64,000 bases of DNA from Trogon surrucura (Eukaryota > Chordata > Aves > Trogoniformes > Trogonidae): contig CM036621.1 of the NCBI GenBank assembly GCA_020746105.1, positions 24,448,501 to 24,512,500 of the forward strand, read 5' to 3'. The position numbers were made by a program, and so were the translations under genes. Positions 12,801-25,399 of the stretch are shown piece by piece (the first letter of the stretch is position 1; the number at the start of each line of letters is the position of its first letter). Under the pieces are notes generated by a model, which saw only the letters and a list, made by a program, of their open reading frames with translations, was not told where the DNA came from and searched no databases.

Positions 12801-13787
12801 ATACTATACATGCCAAGTATAATTTTCAGCCCTTCATACCAACTTGTCTAAACTGCTTCTACATGTTGTGAGAAATGATTGTTGACACCTGTCCACCTGC
12901 CAAATCTATAGTGATCCTAGAGGTATTTTATTCTCATGTGCTACTTAGCTGCACTTTATATTATCTGATAGCTGGTGTATCAGCAAGGTAATGATACAGC
13001 TGAGACTAAAAAGAAAGTTAAAACTTGAACGCATTGTAGACACGGAAGAATTTTTTTTTGCCTTCAGGTGGATCAGGGTTTTTTTCGCATTTGTTCCCTT
13101 GTGGTTCAGTGGTGTATAATTATAAAAATAAAACCAACAAAAAAAAGATGTGGACTTAGACTGTATCTTTTTTTGTTGTTGGACTTTCTTCCTTTCCTAG
13201 GTAAAAATTAGGAGATGGTCATTAAGGATAAGTAGGAATAACAGATCTCATCTTTTTAAAACAAGTTGTCCTGGTTTGAGAATACCAGGATAAAATGAAC
13301 TTAATTGTGAAAGTCCAAGTGTGGGAAATACAACTGGAGTTAGTTAAGATACTATCCTGTTCGCCACCTAATGCTTACGGCAGGATGTTGAGTAGAGCCT
13401 ACAGAAAAAAATCAGCTTCTAGAAATCAGCTATGGGAGCGTGCATTTGTATGACAGTATTTTCACTGTTCCATTAGCTCTAGAAAGGGAGGATACTAGAT
13501 TTCAAATATGGAATGGTTGTACATGTGTGTGTGCATGCCCTCTTGGCGATTCCCCCCTCCCAACTGCCAGCTGTCGTACAGAATCTGAAACAGACAAAAA
13601 TTTATTGAGTAATATTTAGAAACATGTCAGTGGTAATGACTGGATCTCTGATTTCAATTATCACCTACTAAATTTAGGCTAATGTAATGCATTTGTAGAC
13701 CTGTTGAATGCACTTGACATCATGTTTAAAATATTTGAAACTGCACCGTTTTTCAATATCATATGTTGACCGCTTTCTTATACACAT

Positions 13788-13804
13788 CTGCTGCATGGCA
13801 GCAG
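13788..13804. repeat. Perfect 7-bp inverted repeat, 3-nt centre
   Basis: CTGCTGC-ATG-GCAGCAG. A compact GC-rich palindrome in an AT-rich setting, next to motif-rich repeat-free sequence. Confidence 0.75.
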
Positions 13805-13863
13805 GCATCCCATGTGACCTATAAAAACTTCAGTTGTACTAGTTTGAGAGTTTCTTTCTTCCT

Positions 13864-13888
13864 CCCACCCACCCCCCCCCCCACCCCC
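13864..13888 (-). repeat. C-rich tract with G-quadruplex potential on the minus strand
   Basis: C tracts of 3, 3, 11 and 5 separated by single A bases give, on the minus strand, four G tracts with one-base loops. That meets the standard quadruplex pattern and would be predicted to be very stable. No promoter or gene is seen beside it. Confidence 0.85.
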
Positions 13889-14330
13889 GACAATATTTCA
13901 GCTGAGGAGAAGAACATAATCTAAGACTATGATAGAAAATTTGCTTAATGAAACGCTGCTCTAAGATGTGTAATTCATCATTTTTCCGCTTTTCCAATCA
14001 GTGTGTAAACAGCATTTAAAGTTTTTTTTCTTATTGCTTAGCTTTATCTTTTCATTAAAAGTCCTTGGGATTTTGGTGCCTTGGTCACTTGTGCACTTTT
14101 AAAAGTATTTAAGTAATAAATTACCTGTAGTCACTATTTTTCTTTAGAATGATTGGGTGAGATTTAAGGTGGAATCTGTGATTTTTATACCACTTCTACT
14201 ACTAAATTAGCAGAGATTGATGTTTAAATTCAAATTACTTGGAGTTCTGCTTTATGTACTCTGCGAACATTTTACGTGCTATTATTTTAGGATTTTTAAG
14301 CGGAATCTTTTTAGAAACACACTTCCTTTT

Positions 14331-14350
14331 CCAAGTATTGGAATACTTGG
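14331..14350. repeat. 20-bp palindrome with 9-bp arms
   Basis: CCAAGTATT-GG-AATACTTGG, perfect arms with a 2-nt centre. The right arm is followed by a partial third copy (aatact). No binding factor is assigned. Confidence 0.75.
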
Positions 14351-15490
14351 AATACTGCAAAATAGTTTTCTGTTTTCCAATCTTACGTTCTTTCCCTACC
14401 CATCATTCTCATACATATTCATAAAATTTATTTGTTAATGTTTGCAACTCTGAGCTTGCCTTCTAACTATTGGAACAGTAACTGTTGAAGGCATTTGATT
14501 GGTAGTACTCAGGAGTACTTAATCATCACAGCTTACAGTTTGTCTTTCACTGTTTTTGTGAAAATACTGTGAGCTTTTAAAGTTATGTCCACATCTGCGT
14601 CCAAATAATGTAAGAAACAAAATAGTCTCCAGATATGTGTAGGCTACCCTGAATAAGTTAATTGTTTTGAGAGCTGCATAGACAAACTTACGGAATTTTG
14701 GAAGTGGCGGTTAGCAGGTTGTTTTTATTCCTGCTTAATGCTTTCATACATCTTTAGCTGACTTATCCTTAAGAATCTCAAAATTATTTTAAACTGAAAT
14801 CGTTATAAAAAGGTTCTGAGCATGTTACCTGTTTCCGAAACACAAGACAGAATAGCAGAACTTTTCAAAAGGGTATTGGAAACATACTTTCTGGGAAAGA
14901 AAATAAATCTTTAAGATTAAATTTCAGTAAAGTTGGATGTAGGTCTTCTGATGAAGTGGGCAAGGATGTACAGTCTTAGCGATGATTTGTCATTTTCAGA
15001 ACTGCTAAAAGTGTCTTGGATGGTGAGTTTCAGGAGCAGTTTCCTCTGATGCTTATTTTCTGGGGATTTTTTTGTTTGTTTTGGTGTGGAGATTGTCTGT
15101 GATTCCTTCAAAATTCCCCAAACTGAGCAGGGTGTAGATGGTACAATAATTGCAAAGGATCTACATAGTGGCTTCACAGTGTAATCGAAGTTGCCATAGA
15201 AAAGGAACAATGTTTCCTATTCTGATTTAAGCTTGTCCAGTGCAAGACTAAAACTAATTGTTGATTACAAGTCACAGAGAATGCCTACCTACCTGTATTG
15301 CACTCAGGCTATGTATAGGCCATATTTATCTTCATTTCATAGAAAGACTTTTTTTTCTTCATGGAGAATCCCTGTAATGTGAAACCTGCATTGTTTTTAT
15401 TTTTCCTTGAATGCTTGAAAAATGAAACCTAAGGCCCAAGAAGGTCTTCAAAATGTAGATTTAAATCATAAACTAAGAACAGACCAAGTT

Positions 15491-18250
15491 TTAAATAGAT
15501 TGCAGAACTTGCTTTACTCTGTTACATATTTCACTAGTAGTTTGAGACCTCCCGAGGATTGGGTTCTGTTCTGTGCCATCAGTTCTAATGGGCTCTGTTG
15601 TCTCCACCAGAACGCTGAGATTCTGGAAGAGTTCAGGGTGGGTATTTAACTTGCCTGTTTTGATATGTTTTAATGATAGTATATTGGTTTGAAAATATAG
15701 GGAACTCCTCTGCTGCTCCATTTTGCTAACCTTTCTGATTGCTCTGTACTCAGTTCTTCTGAAATCACTCCTGTGCTGCCTGACTGCCAGCTCGGATGAC
15801 CCAGTTTTGGAGAGTTTTGCTGGCTTCCACTTTATTCCCACAAATTTTTCCGATCTGTGTGACTGCAAAAATGTTTCCTCTCTTTCCAGGTATCTTCTCT
15901 CAAACCTGACAGTGTGGTGCCTGCCAACCATATGTTTCTACAGCACCTAACTGTACTTTTGCCTTTTCTTTAGATCAACAGGACAGTTATTGCTTTCAAT
16001 ATATCAAGGTGGAACTTCTTCACAAATACGTGTTACTCTGTTTATTGGAAGTCTGCTGTAGATGGTGCATCTGCTGTCCACTTGCTGTGTCAGAAGATGT
16101 TATGCATACTTGAAGACTAGAGAGGGAAAAAATGTAGCGTGTTGCTGTTCTCTCCTTGTTAAAACTGATAGGTCTAATACAAAAAAGTGCGTGCTACAGT
16201 AATGAAATTTAAACTAGGAGGCTCAGGAATTTTTATATTGCATTAAGCAGACAGTATATTTTATCTGTCTGCAAAGGAGGAAGTTAAATACTGTGATATT
16301 TACTAGTAGTGTAGAAGCCTCATCACTAATAAAATTCTTGAAGTATTAAACTTGAGCCTTATGTTAAGGTCTTTGTCCTGTTTTCTTGTTGCTTCTCGTG
16401 AAGGCTTTGCAAACCATCATAGTCCTGTAAAGTGATTTCTGTGTAGTAATCAGAAGTCATTGTGGAGAACTGTAATTTGAATAAAAATCAATTTGTACTT
16501 TCTGGACAAATAATAATTACTTGACTAAGAAGAAGCAAAACCATTACACAATTTCATGAAAGCCAAAAAGAACAGACAAAAGTAGAGAAGGGTGAATGCT
16601 TATCTTAGTTATTAATACATGTTGTACTTTCAGTTCATGACTTCTGTCACACAGAAGTGTCCTTCTGTTGAATGGTCTGAATGTCCTGATGTAGATTAGA
16701 TCAATCCTTGTTTTAAATGGGAACAAATATACATTTACTTCACTGGAAAGGAAATAAGATGACAACTGAAGACGTTCATATTCAGAAAGAGCAGAAATTA
16801 GTTTTATATTGATATTTACTTTATCATTTTGCTAATGCTTTGTGATACTTTCTCATTGCATGACTCCTACAGGAGGGTGGTGGTTTATGTGAAGACTAAT
16901 GTCTTGGGAACAAAAAGGCCCTTTTCTGCCAAAGCTGGAAGATGATTCTGGCTGTTCTGTTTTTTTTTTTCTCCCTTCCTTCAAAGAAGTCCAGGAAAAC
17001 TGCTGACACTGACAGAAGAGGAAATATGATTTATGATGACATCATGTATCACCCAGGCAAATCTGTTTTGAGGAAGATTTTTTTTTTTTTAATGGTGTGT
17101 TGAAATAAAGAAACAGTGAATTGAGTACTGAAAGAGTATTGGTTCAGATTCTCCTCCCTTCTATCGCTACCACCCCATCCCTGCTTTTCCTTTTCTACTT
17201 TTTCCATCTTTGAGGGACCTTAATATTGGCGCTAGCTACAGAAGGTTGCTAAACAAATGATCTTCAGTTCTTAAACATAACTGCTTCCTGTGGGTTGATG
17301 TTACACAAGAATAATCTTTGACATGTGCTGGAGGCCATACCCAGCTGCTACTGAATAGCATTGGTACTGATTCACTGGCTCCAACAACATTTCATCGTGA
17401 ACTGCATTTAGAGGTGGTAAGTTTCCTTTGCTGAAAAACTGTAGTAGCCTCGTCTACTAATGGAAGTTGGTTGTTTTCAAACAGTATTCCATTTATAGAT
17501 GATGTAGTTATACTGGTCTTTGTCTATCAAATGCTGTGAATAAGGCCAGTCACAATATTTGATCAGATGATGTTGTCATCAGCAACAGAGAAGAAAGCAG
17601 GTGAATAAAATACAGACAATATTCTAACATTGAATAGTTGAAAGCTAACTGGTAAAGTTAGGTAGATTACACTAGTTTTACAGGTAATGCTAGGCAATAC
17701 AGCTAAAAAGGAGTTGAGGTTAGTTATGTGAGTGGCAGGGAAGAGGTGATAACTCTGTGTAAGTCTTCACCATAACTTGAGCAAAACTTTTAGACCAAAT
17801 ACCACTGTATGGGCTGACAGTGGGGGAGTTGGGAGCTGCTCTTGGCTACTGGGGCTACAAATGATTCCAGAGAGGGGATGTCATGCAAACTGTGTCATAG
17901 CCCTTTCCTTTAAAGTTAGGTCAGAAATTGACATTTATGAGAGTTCCATGCAATTCTTTTAGTTTGTCATAGTGCTTAATTCCAAAGAAATACAAAATAT
18001 ACGAAACAACTGTGGATGTGTCTGGATTGGGGCTTAATAAATGTTGCTTGATCCTTCCATAGTCAATAATACTTAGTCGTGCACTCTGCCTGGTGTCTGA
18101 GGGTCCTCTGCATCCTTTTTACTAAGAGAAAAGTAGCATGAAGAAGTTATTTTTACAACACAACTTGTGCTAAAACCACACAAATAAAGCCCTCAATGGT
18201 ACAACCAAATTCAAGCTGTGATGCCTGTATTCATACTACGCAATCCCTTG
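15491..18250. other. Non-coding DNA containing the longest open frame of the window
   Basis: The minus-strand frame at 15491-15931 (146 codons) is the longest in the window. I recognise no domain, signal peptide, membrane segment or repeat in it, and its basic, glutamine-rich composition fits random translation. No splice signals or promoter support it, and a plus-strand frame overlaps it. The rest of the interval has T runs (around 16963 and 17080) and a weak L2-like 3' end near 18010-18056. Confidence 0.5.
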
Positions 18251-18299
18251 TTTTTTGATTTTTCTTTTCTTTTTCTCTTTTTCCCCGCTTCCCTTGTAG

Positions 18300-18318
18300 A
18301 TTTGACCTTTGATGTAAA
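18300..18318 (+). other. Possible microexon (19 nt) with strong splice signals
   Basis: A long pyrimidine tract (about 18251-18295) leads to CCCTTGTAG, a near-ideal acceptor. Nineteen bases later AAA|GTAAGT is a near-ideal donor. In the one frame without a stop the 19 nt would encode LTFDV plus split codons. No flanking coding exon is recognised, so this may be a cryptic or non-coding exon, or chance. It pairs with the exon-like interval at 18521-18579. Confidence 0.25.
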
Positions 18319-18520
18319 GTAAGTATCTAAACTTCTTTTCCTCTTGCTACTGAATGTGCCATGTGTGCTTTTGCCTTTCCGGCTAATGCTGTTTTGAGAA
18401 GGAGGGGCGGGATGTGCAGTGGGATTTAGCCTTTTCAAAAGACGGTGAAAGCTGGGAACTCAGTGTTGCATCAGGCAAGATGCTTCCAATCATTTTGTCA
18501 GAAGTGTTTTGCCACTGCAG

Positions 18521-18579
18521 AAACACAGGAAGAGAAAGGTGCAGCTGCCTCCACAAAAGCAAAGTCTGGAGCCTGGCGG
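18521..18579 (+). other. Possible exon (59 nt) bounded by AG and GTAAGT
   Basis: The acceptor CCACTGCAG precedes and the donor GCGG|GTAAGT follows. All three frames are open. The acceptor's pyrimidine tract is weak. Together with 18300-18318 the lengths add to 78 nt, a multiple of three, but a joined frame resembles no protein I recognise. The interval is richer in GC than its surroundings. It could be an exon of an unannotated RNA or coincidence. Confidence 0.22.
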
Positions 18580-20220
18580 GTAAGTGGAAGTGTCACCCAC
18601 GAGCAAGGCAGGGGCTTCAGGCTCACAGTGGTTTGCTAGCTTGTTCCCTGCAAAGCATTTACTCTCTCACCTTAACTTTGCCAGGAGTCAGTGCTTTGCA
18701 GGGAGCTAAGAGTTAATGTATAATACTTCATTTTTGTACAAAGCAAGTCCTGTCCCTCATTTCCCCTCACTTTGAGCAGTGGTATGATGTACCTTACTTT
18801 GTAATTCTTGAAAAGTCAACTTGATTGATTTTTATTTAATATGTGTTAGGCCTCAGCCGTTCCCCAGTCTCTTTTTAACCTTGTCAGGTGCCTCTTTGGT
18901 GTTCCTTCTCCTATTTTGCAACAATTAAACTTGTGTAATATAAATCGATTTACACCTCGGTTTTGGTAAGTATTTCTGAGAAACACAGAGAAATTGAAGA
19001 TTGCAGAAAAAATCATTTTTTTTTTTCTTGGGGAGACCCTGCAAGTTGTGAAGACTGAGTCTTTGCAAATTTTCGGTTATCTTGTAACTTACTCAGCAGA
19101 ACGTATGTAAAGACTACAGCAGAGTTGGTAAGAACCTTCGTCATCCATAGAAAACATGTACCAGCGTAGCAGTAGTACAGTGTGTCTGTAGTATAATGTA
19201 GACTATCATGGCATCTGAAAAGATGACTGCTTTTTCTTTCAGTTAAATGACAGGCATATAGCATGTGCTTAACTGTGTTCTTAATTGTTTTGTAATACAG
19301 GTATGGAATTAATGGCCTTATGTGCTTTGCTGTGTCAAGATCTTGGTGGATTCCTGTACTCATGTTTCATGGTGTTAATTCTCTACCAATGTTCTTTCTT
19401 TCTGTTAATAGCGATAAAGTCACAGAGCAATTATACTCCCATAAGCTGTCCTTTAATAACCTTTGTCATTTGTCAGAGTGCATTAGGACCTTGCAAAATT
19501 TTACAGGCAAGCTATTGGTCTTCATGAACTAGTAGAATGCTCTGATGTGCCAGCTCATCTGACTTGCCAAATTGCTGTTGGTTCAGAGGGGAGCTCGCTT
19601 CGGTTTAAAGAAATATTTTACACCTCTCTCTGTTGGAGCAAAGGATTTTCAAGCAAGATTAAAGTCTGACTTGGCAACAGTCAACAAATGACGCTTGCTT
19701 GAGTTGTCTTGGCCTTCCAGTCCTGCAAAGCTTGAGTTTTATAAGCCTTTCGGTTGTCTTTGGATGTGAATGCATTTTATGTTAAACTAGAAAGTGCATC
19801 AATGATGTTCATGTGCTAAATTGTGGTGGTTTTATCACAGGCATGTATTTATGTTGCTACATCTCTGAATATTTGGGACTTCAGACACTGCTGGTTATAT
19901 TACAAAGATATAAATCAGCGTGATTCTGTCTTTTCCAATTATTCTGTTTCTCAAATTTGTAGTATAACTACAAGCAGCCAAGGTGTATTCCTCCTAGTAA
20001 TTTACCAATGTGAAGTGGGTGTTTGAGGTTGGCCTGTTCTTACGTCACCTGCTACAAAGAAAATTACATGAAAGAGAATAACTACCTGTAAAACTGTTTA
20101 GTGTTTTGTGAACTGTCTAGTGTTAAGGATTTAAAAAAGTGGTAATTCTACTGCAGTTGTGGTAACTTAAGTGTATACATTTCCCTTCAGCCCTGACAAC
20201 CCCTTCAACAGATAGAGAAG

Positions 20221-20250
20221 CCTGATGCATGGGGCACATACTGCATCAGG
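20221..20250. repeat. Perfect 9-bp inverted repeat, 12-nt loop
   Basis: CCTGATGCA and TGCATCAGG flank a 12-nt loop rich in G and A. The stem does not extend outward, so it is far short of a microRNA precursor. Confidence 0.75.
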
Positions 20251-20700
20251 GATTGCTTTCTTCTTGGCTAGATCATGTTGAAGCCTGATGGATCACTTTT
20301 ACTCTGTAGATGTGTACACACCAGTATTCAGTTCTTAGGTACGCAAGGAGACAGATTAAGTATATAGAAGCCAGTCAAATAAACATGCTTTGCTGACCTC
20401 TGACTGGAGCTGGGATATAGCAATGTGTGCAGTTTGCAATAAAAGTAGCCTGTGTTCCTTTGAAATAGTCATCCAGTTTCTATGGAAATTAAAGCTTTAA
20501 TATAACCTGCGTCCCATGCTTATAGCTGTTCTGACAGAGTTAGACTAGAGACCATGTATGTTGTTAACGAACAATATAATTCACAAGGAATAATTTTAAA
20601 TTAGCAGGTAAGCAACAGTTGCAGAAAGTTATTGACTTTGACAGAAGTCTCTTGCATTGTAGTCTCTGATATTTTCTTTGAAACAAACATTATTTCTGTC

Positions 20701-20735
20701 TTTTTCTTTCTTTTTTTTTTTCTTTTTTTTCTTTT
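20701..20735. repeat. T-rich low-complexity tract
   Basis: Almost pure T with interspersed C, about 35 bases. On the plus strand it resembles a polypyrimidine tract, but no AG-bounded exon follows directly. Confidence 0.9.
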
Positions 20736-21469
20736 AAATTGCTTATCCTACCTGTGCTACTTTTATTATTGTAACAAACTGGGTAAACTATTGGCAGAGA
20801 GTTTTCGTTGTTATATTGATGCTATTTCTGTTACATCTTTGCTCTCTCTCTGTGTTGCTTGCATGAATATGCACGTAAAGGTATTCTGCTGCAATTCTGT
20901 CTCATTGTTGAGCTATTAGTCTCAATATTGTGTGTGTATCTTTGCATTTTTATTTTAAAAGCATCTATCAGGCAACTGAAGACAAGTATTTTGTTGAAGG
21001 ATTAGAAAGGTTCAAGGTTCTTTAAGTTTGCACGTCCTGTGAAAAAGACAGGTCAATTTTTTCACTCTGGGCATCTGTCTCTCATAAGCTCATAAATTGC
21101 TCTTGAAGCTAGATAGAAAAAATACTGCAGGCAACATCATATTTAAGAGTTTAAATGTGCTGATTGGAGTGTCTGAGAGCCTAACCTCAGGCGAAAGGTC
21201 TTCAGCTCAGTCTTTTTGACTGATGTGGAGTGGTCCACTGTTAATAATTTAGTTTTGAGATCTGCTAAATGAAAAATAGAAGACTCATAGCATCAGTATC
21301 ACTGTTGATCTTCCCTAGAAAATATGAACTCATATTTTGATGTATGTTTCCATTCTTTACACACTTAACTGTTCTCTATTGTAGCCACTGCATCTGATTT
21401 TTTTTTTCTTAATGAGAAACGATTTTATATCTACCAAACATACAGCTTGCCCTGCAGGACCTTATGTTC

Positions 21470-21830
21470 ATTTTTAGTCTGCTCTATTTTTGTAGCAAAT
21501 AAAAAATGGGTAATGCTTTGCCATTAGCCATTTCGTATGCATCACTCCTGACCATGCTTATGCATAATCTACTAGAGTGTACATGGCTTTGATTTGTAGA
21601 AAAATGGGGCCTGGAATAATTTCATATTTTAAATTAACCTCAAACATGCTACTTTTTGTTTAGACTTAATCTGAACTTCTTTTTGAGTTAAAGGAAATGT
21701 GGCAATTAATTTGTGGGAGTACCAGAACAACAGTCCACTTTATCTAACCATGTGTTGCCAAAAGTGGCTGGTACTAATTATGGTGCAGGAATAAATTGTT
21801 TAAGAAACAATAAAGAGGGAATTTAATCAT
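21470..21830. promoter_or_regulatory. Candidate conserved non-coding block
   Basis: Repeat-free, with packed motif cores: TATGCATCA, TTATGCATAAT (POU-like palindromic core near 21559-21569), TTAAATTAACC, CAATTAATTTG, TACTAATTATGG and AACAATAAAG. No frame is open through it. Called on texture only; conservation not measured. Confidence 0.33.
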
Positions 21831-22512
21831 GGCAAACTTCCCCTTTCTTCAGAAGTGCTTCACATGAAACCTTTGTTTAAAGAAAGGTTTTTGATGGCTG
21901 CGTAAAATCAATGTGCTCTATAGGTTTAGGTCCAATCCTGGTCAGATGCAATTGTGTTGTCCCGCAGTCTTCCATTTTAGTAGGCACAAGAGGTGAAATG
22001 CGGGACTCATCATCTCTAGATTGTCTCCTGGAGTTCTAAAGCTTGTTTGTTTAACAAAGATCTTGCATCATACTTTAATACAGGATCGATATTTTGCATT
22101 ATAAAACTCCAGAGGCACTTCTGGCAATAATGTATGGGGCAGAATATTCTGCCACGTTGCTGGTGCAGCCTGAGTGACTATTCGCTTTTTTTATTAAGGT
22201 TTTGCTGAAGCGTAAGCACTGGAGCGTCTACTCCACTTTGTTTCCCACCCTTGCTTTAGGACATGGCCAGAGAAGCTTGTGGAGCTTGTGTGTCTTGTGC
22301 TCTTTTGTCTCTTCACCTCGCAGGACCTGAATCCAGCTTGTGGAGGTCGGGAAACCAGCCAAGCAAGAAATGGGCTAAGTCACACTTCGTAAGAGTTGGA
22401 TGTTGCTTGCTCTCCTTCTGGAGTGAGCACATGCTGGGTGGTGTACAGGTTCGGATACTTCTTGTTGCAGTGCTTCTCCTGGGAGTATTGACCCAGCCTG
22501 GGGAGATATGGG

Positions 22513-22740
22513 CGTGAGGTGGTGTTTCAGCAAAGAGCTCAGAGAAATGCCCGTTTTTCTGGTTGGGTGTTTGAAGGCATGGTTGAGAACTGCCACAGAT
22601 TTGAGATATGGCCACTGAAGTGAGGTTCTCTCCCTCCGCCTGTGCTGTCAGCAGGAGAGCTGTACCCATGACAGGGAGGTTGGATTAAATGATCTCTAAG
22701 GTCCCTTCCAGCCTAGGCCATTCTATGATTCTGTGATTCA
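22513..22740 (+). mobile_element. CR1 LINE, 5'-truncated 3' end
   Basis: The 3' terminus is diagnostic: GGTTGGATTAAATGATCTCT, then AAGGTCCCTTCCAGCC, then the octamer repeats ATTCTATG-ATTCTGTG-ATTC (22720-22739) that end CR1 elements. Upstream, GTGAGGTGGTG, GCTCAGAGAAATGCCC, CTGGTTGGGTGTTTGAAGGC and TACCCATGACAGG line up in order with the CR1 3' UTR consensus as I remember it, with some diverged or extra sequence between about 22610 and 22660. It contains only 3' UTR and no reverse transcriptase, as with most CR1 copies, which arise by truncated target-primed reverse transcription. CR1 of this type marks a sauropsid, and with the LTR, a bird. The 5' border is approximate. Confidence 0.9.
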
Positions 22741-24883
22741 GTGAGAAGGTTTGTTTTGTTAGCAAAACATGACATCACAGAAAATTTTTAAAAGTGATTG
22801 CGAATATAAGAGAGCTGAACAGCTGCTATAAGATGTATAGCTAACAATCCAAAGCTCTAAGAACACAGAAATAGTAATGAGGAAACAACCATTTCTTCCA
22901 CCATTTCTTCCACTGGTGGTTTCATTATTACTTTTTAAAACTTCTCTGCATTGACTTTCTAAGTAATAGAGAGTTTTTCTTCCAAGATGTTTTCCAGTAC
23001 ATATGAAGACATGCCCTGGATACAAGCTTGACATTTTATAAATTATTTAAAATAAGATACACTCTTTGGAAACTAATATAATTCTTCAAAAGTGCCTCTT
23101 AATACCCAGCCTATATGTGGGGTATATATTTAGAATAACTCTGAAAGTCAGGTTTTAAGTTTTTGTGTTATAGATCAACGTTGAAAAAAAATGCTAGTGA
23201 GGATCAAAACAAGTTTTAAATGCTTAAGCATTTATTATATCTTTGGGAAATGGAGTAAACTTTGGTAGCAGTTAATAGCTTTCTTACAGTTCATATGATG
23301 TTTACTAAAATAAAGATTTATAAAGCTGAGCATTTAAAAATTGTTCTTAAGCTTCCTCAGATCATGGTAACCGAGTTTAGCTCTACTACTTGAAAATTGG
23401 TACTTGAACAGAGGAGGAGAGAGGGATAATTGGGCAATCACTGTGGCTCCATCAAGTGCTGGTTTTGTCCTTGTTGAAAGGGGTGTTTTCCCTTCTAATT
23501 GCCTCAGAAGTGTTACTGCCTGTGCCTGGTACTTGCTGATCTACATAATACATATAACTGAAACTACATATAAAAGAATATGTTTTGAACATTTTTTGTA
23601 ATAAACACATATGCTTCAATGGTCTCTGGAGACTCACTTGACTTCAGCCCTTTTAGGGCATCTGTACCATGTGGTAATTTTGATTAATTTATTTTTACTT
23701 TTTTTAATGAAAGCATAAGTTATAAAATAGAGTCTCGGATAGCTGTATGTTTTCTGTTGTAGTCTGATCATTAGAGCACCATTTAGATTTTTGTTGCTGT
23801 CTATTCCTGTTGATTCTTCTTTTCTCTACTTGCAACTCACATGCTGCAGATACATACATCTCATTAAAACATGGTTTAAAAACTGAATAATTCTGAGATA
23901 TCTGTAGATCAACAGACACCATTTCCATGTCAGTGTACCAGGCTTTCTCTTTAAACAAGAAGAAAGTGGGTTTGGTTTGGTAGGGGGAGGAAGTACGTTT
24001 CTTCACGACTAAGAATAATTAGGTTGTTTTACTTGAGCTAGGTCATCACAGTAGCTATTTAAAAGCACATCAGGAAACGGACACAGTGTGCTTTGCCTCT
24101 CTCTTCATTTCCTTGATGATAGCAGGAAAAAGAATCTTTAGATCAGGACTCTCATTTTATTTGGTATCTAGTACTCTAAAATTGAAAATGCTTACCTGGA
24201 TTCCCAGTATGGGGGGTGAGAAGGTAATGAAACAAATTTCTGAGTTTGGAGATTATTTTCATCTGCATACATGTGATTTTCCTTAAGGTATCAGTCATGT
24301 TCTGTCTTTGCTATTGTGGTACATCAAACACACTGTAAAACTGGAGAAATTAACCCCATTTTTCTGGCAAGCTGAGATGCCTTGGGGCATGATTGTGCTG
24401 TTTCTGTGACGTGGAGCAGGCTGAGGTAGCGTCTTGAACATCTAGGCTGAAGAGGGCAAAGAGCACATCAGGCTGCTTTCAATCTTGGCTTCTTACACAG
24501 TCTTCTGGGAGAAGTTTTGCAATGTCTACATAAGGAACTCATCATAAGTGACTTGAGTACTTCCTATCAATTAAAAAAAATGGTGTCACAAATCTGTTAA
24601 ATAAGTCAAATGTCTAAGGAACCACAGAGTATCAAGATACTTATTTTTATCCCAATGATGTTTTTTGGCTGTTACTTCCATGTATTTCTGTTTGTACTGT
24701 GCTGACAGACTGAGAAGAAAACTGTGTCTCATGTTAAAAATTTGTAATCTAGGTAGATCTTGTTAACCCCATTCTCTCAAACTGAAGCACAAAACTTAAT
24801 TCCTTTTCAAGAAAGCAACAAACTCTGCATCTGTGTTCCTATTTTTAACTTCTTTTTTTTCATTCCACTTAATGAAACAGAAA

Positions 24884-24945
24884 GGAATATTGAATGCTGG
24901 AAGGGACCTCATCTGTCTACATCTTCCTGAAATCTGGTTGTGGTG
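24884..24945 (-). mobile_element. Possible short CR1 remnant (antisense)
   Basis: GGAAGGGACCTCA at 24899-24911 equals the antisense of the CR1 3' UTR core, preceded by TTGAATGC and followed by CATCTGTCTACATCTTCC, which can be aligned to the ATCATCTAGTTCC region with gaps. The octamer repeats expected just upstream are not convincing. Small and old, or chance. Confidence 0.3.
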
Positions 24946-25146
24946 TCTTTATTTCAGCTACTGCTTTCTCTCTTTGTTTCCTGTCTTCCTGATCTCCAGT
25001 GAGGTTGGTCTAAGTGTAGTATCTCTGAATGTTACGGGAAGTGGCTTTCCATCCTTTTCACAGCAAAGCATTTCCAACAGCAGTGATATAACTGTTACTT
25101 GACATTCAGGCTGAGCCTGTACTTCCTTGTCTTCATGCCAGTGTGG

Positions 25147-25171
25147 GTTTGTTTTGTTTTGTTTTGTTTTT
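25147..25171. repeat. (GTTTT)n microsatellite
   Basis: About five tandem GTTTT units, slightly imperfect at the left end. Confidence 0.9.
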
Positions 25172-25399
25172 GCTAGAGCCTAAAAAGGCCTTCTTCAAGG
25201 CTAGTTATACTTTATTGATAGAGCCTTTATTTTGCCACAATGTTTTATTTACGTCCTCTCTATACTTTGTGGTTTGGTTTTTTTTTTTTTACTATTTGAC
25301 TCTAAAAAAAAATTCTAATGGTTGAGTTATGCACAGCCACCCCTGTAATCATAAGGTTGATCAGCCAAAGTGATGAATAAGAAAATGTGAACATTAAAT

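Larger units (their letters stand above)
10931..15490. other. Unique non-coding DNA, no gene seen
   Basis: AT-rich, with only short overlapping open frames. It contains a possible antisense MIR remnant (12750-12800), a palindrome at 13788-13804, the C-rich tract at 13864-13888 and a 20-bp palindrome at 14331-14350. Sequence around 13600-13830 also looks free of repeats and motif-rich, but less convincingly than the blocks called as regulatory. Confidence 0.55.
18580..21469. other. Unique non-coding DNA, no gene seen
   Basis: Short chance open frames only. It contains the hairpin at 20221-20250 and the T-rich tract at 20701-20735. No transposon recognised. Confidence 0.55.
22741..25399. other. 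Unique non-coding DNA, no gene seen
   Basis: It contains a 13-base tandem duplication around 22889-22916 (CCATTTCTTCCA twice), a possible antisense CR1 scrap (24884-24945) and a GTTTT repeat (25147-25171). Open frames are short and overlapping. Confidence 0.55.

Noticed and set aside
15491..15931. 146-codon minus-strand open frame, longest in the window
   Set aside because: No domain, splice signal or promoter; composition fits chance; expected by chance in 64 kb over six frames.
18010..18056. L2-like 3' end (GGGGCTTAATAAATGTTGCTTG)-type sequence
   Set aside because: Only about 25 bases resemble the L2 terminus; the upstream match is too weak to call.
20221..20250. microRNA precursor
   Set aside because: The stem is only 9 bp and does not extend; a precursor needs a stem of roughly 25 bp or more.
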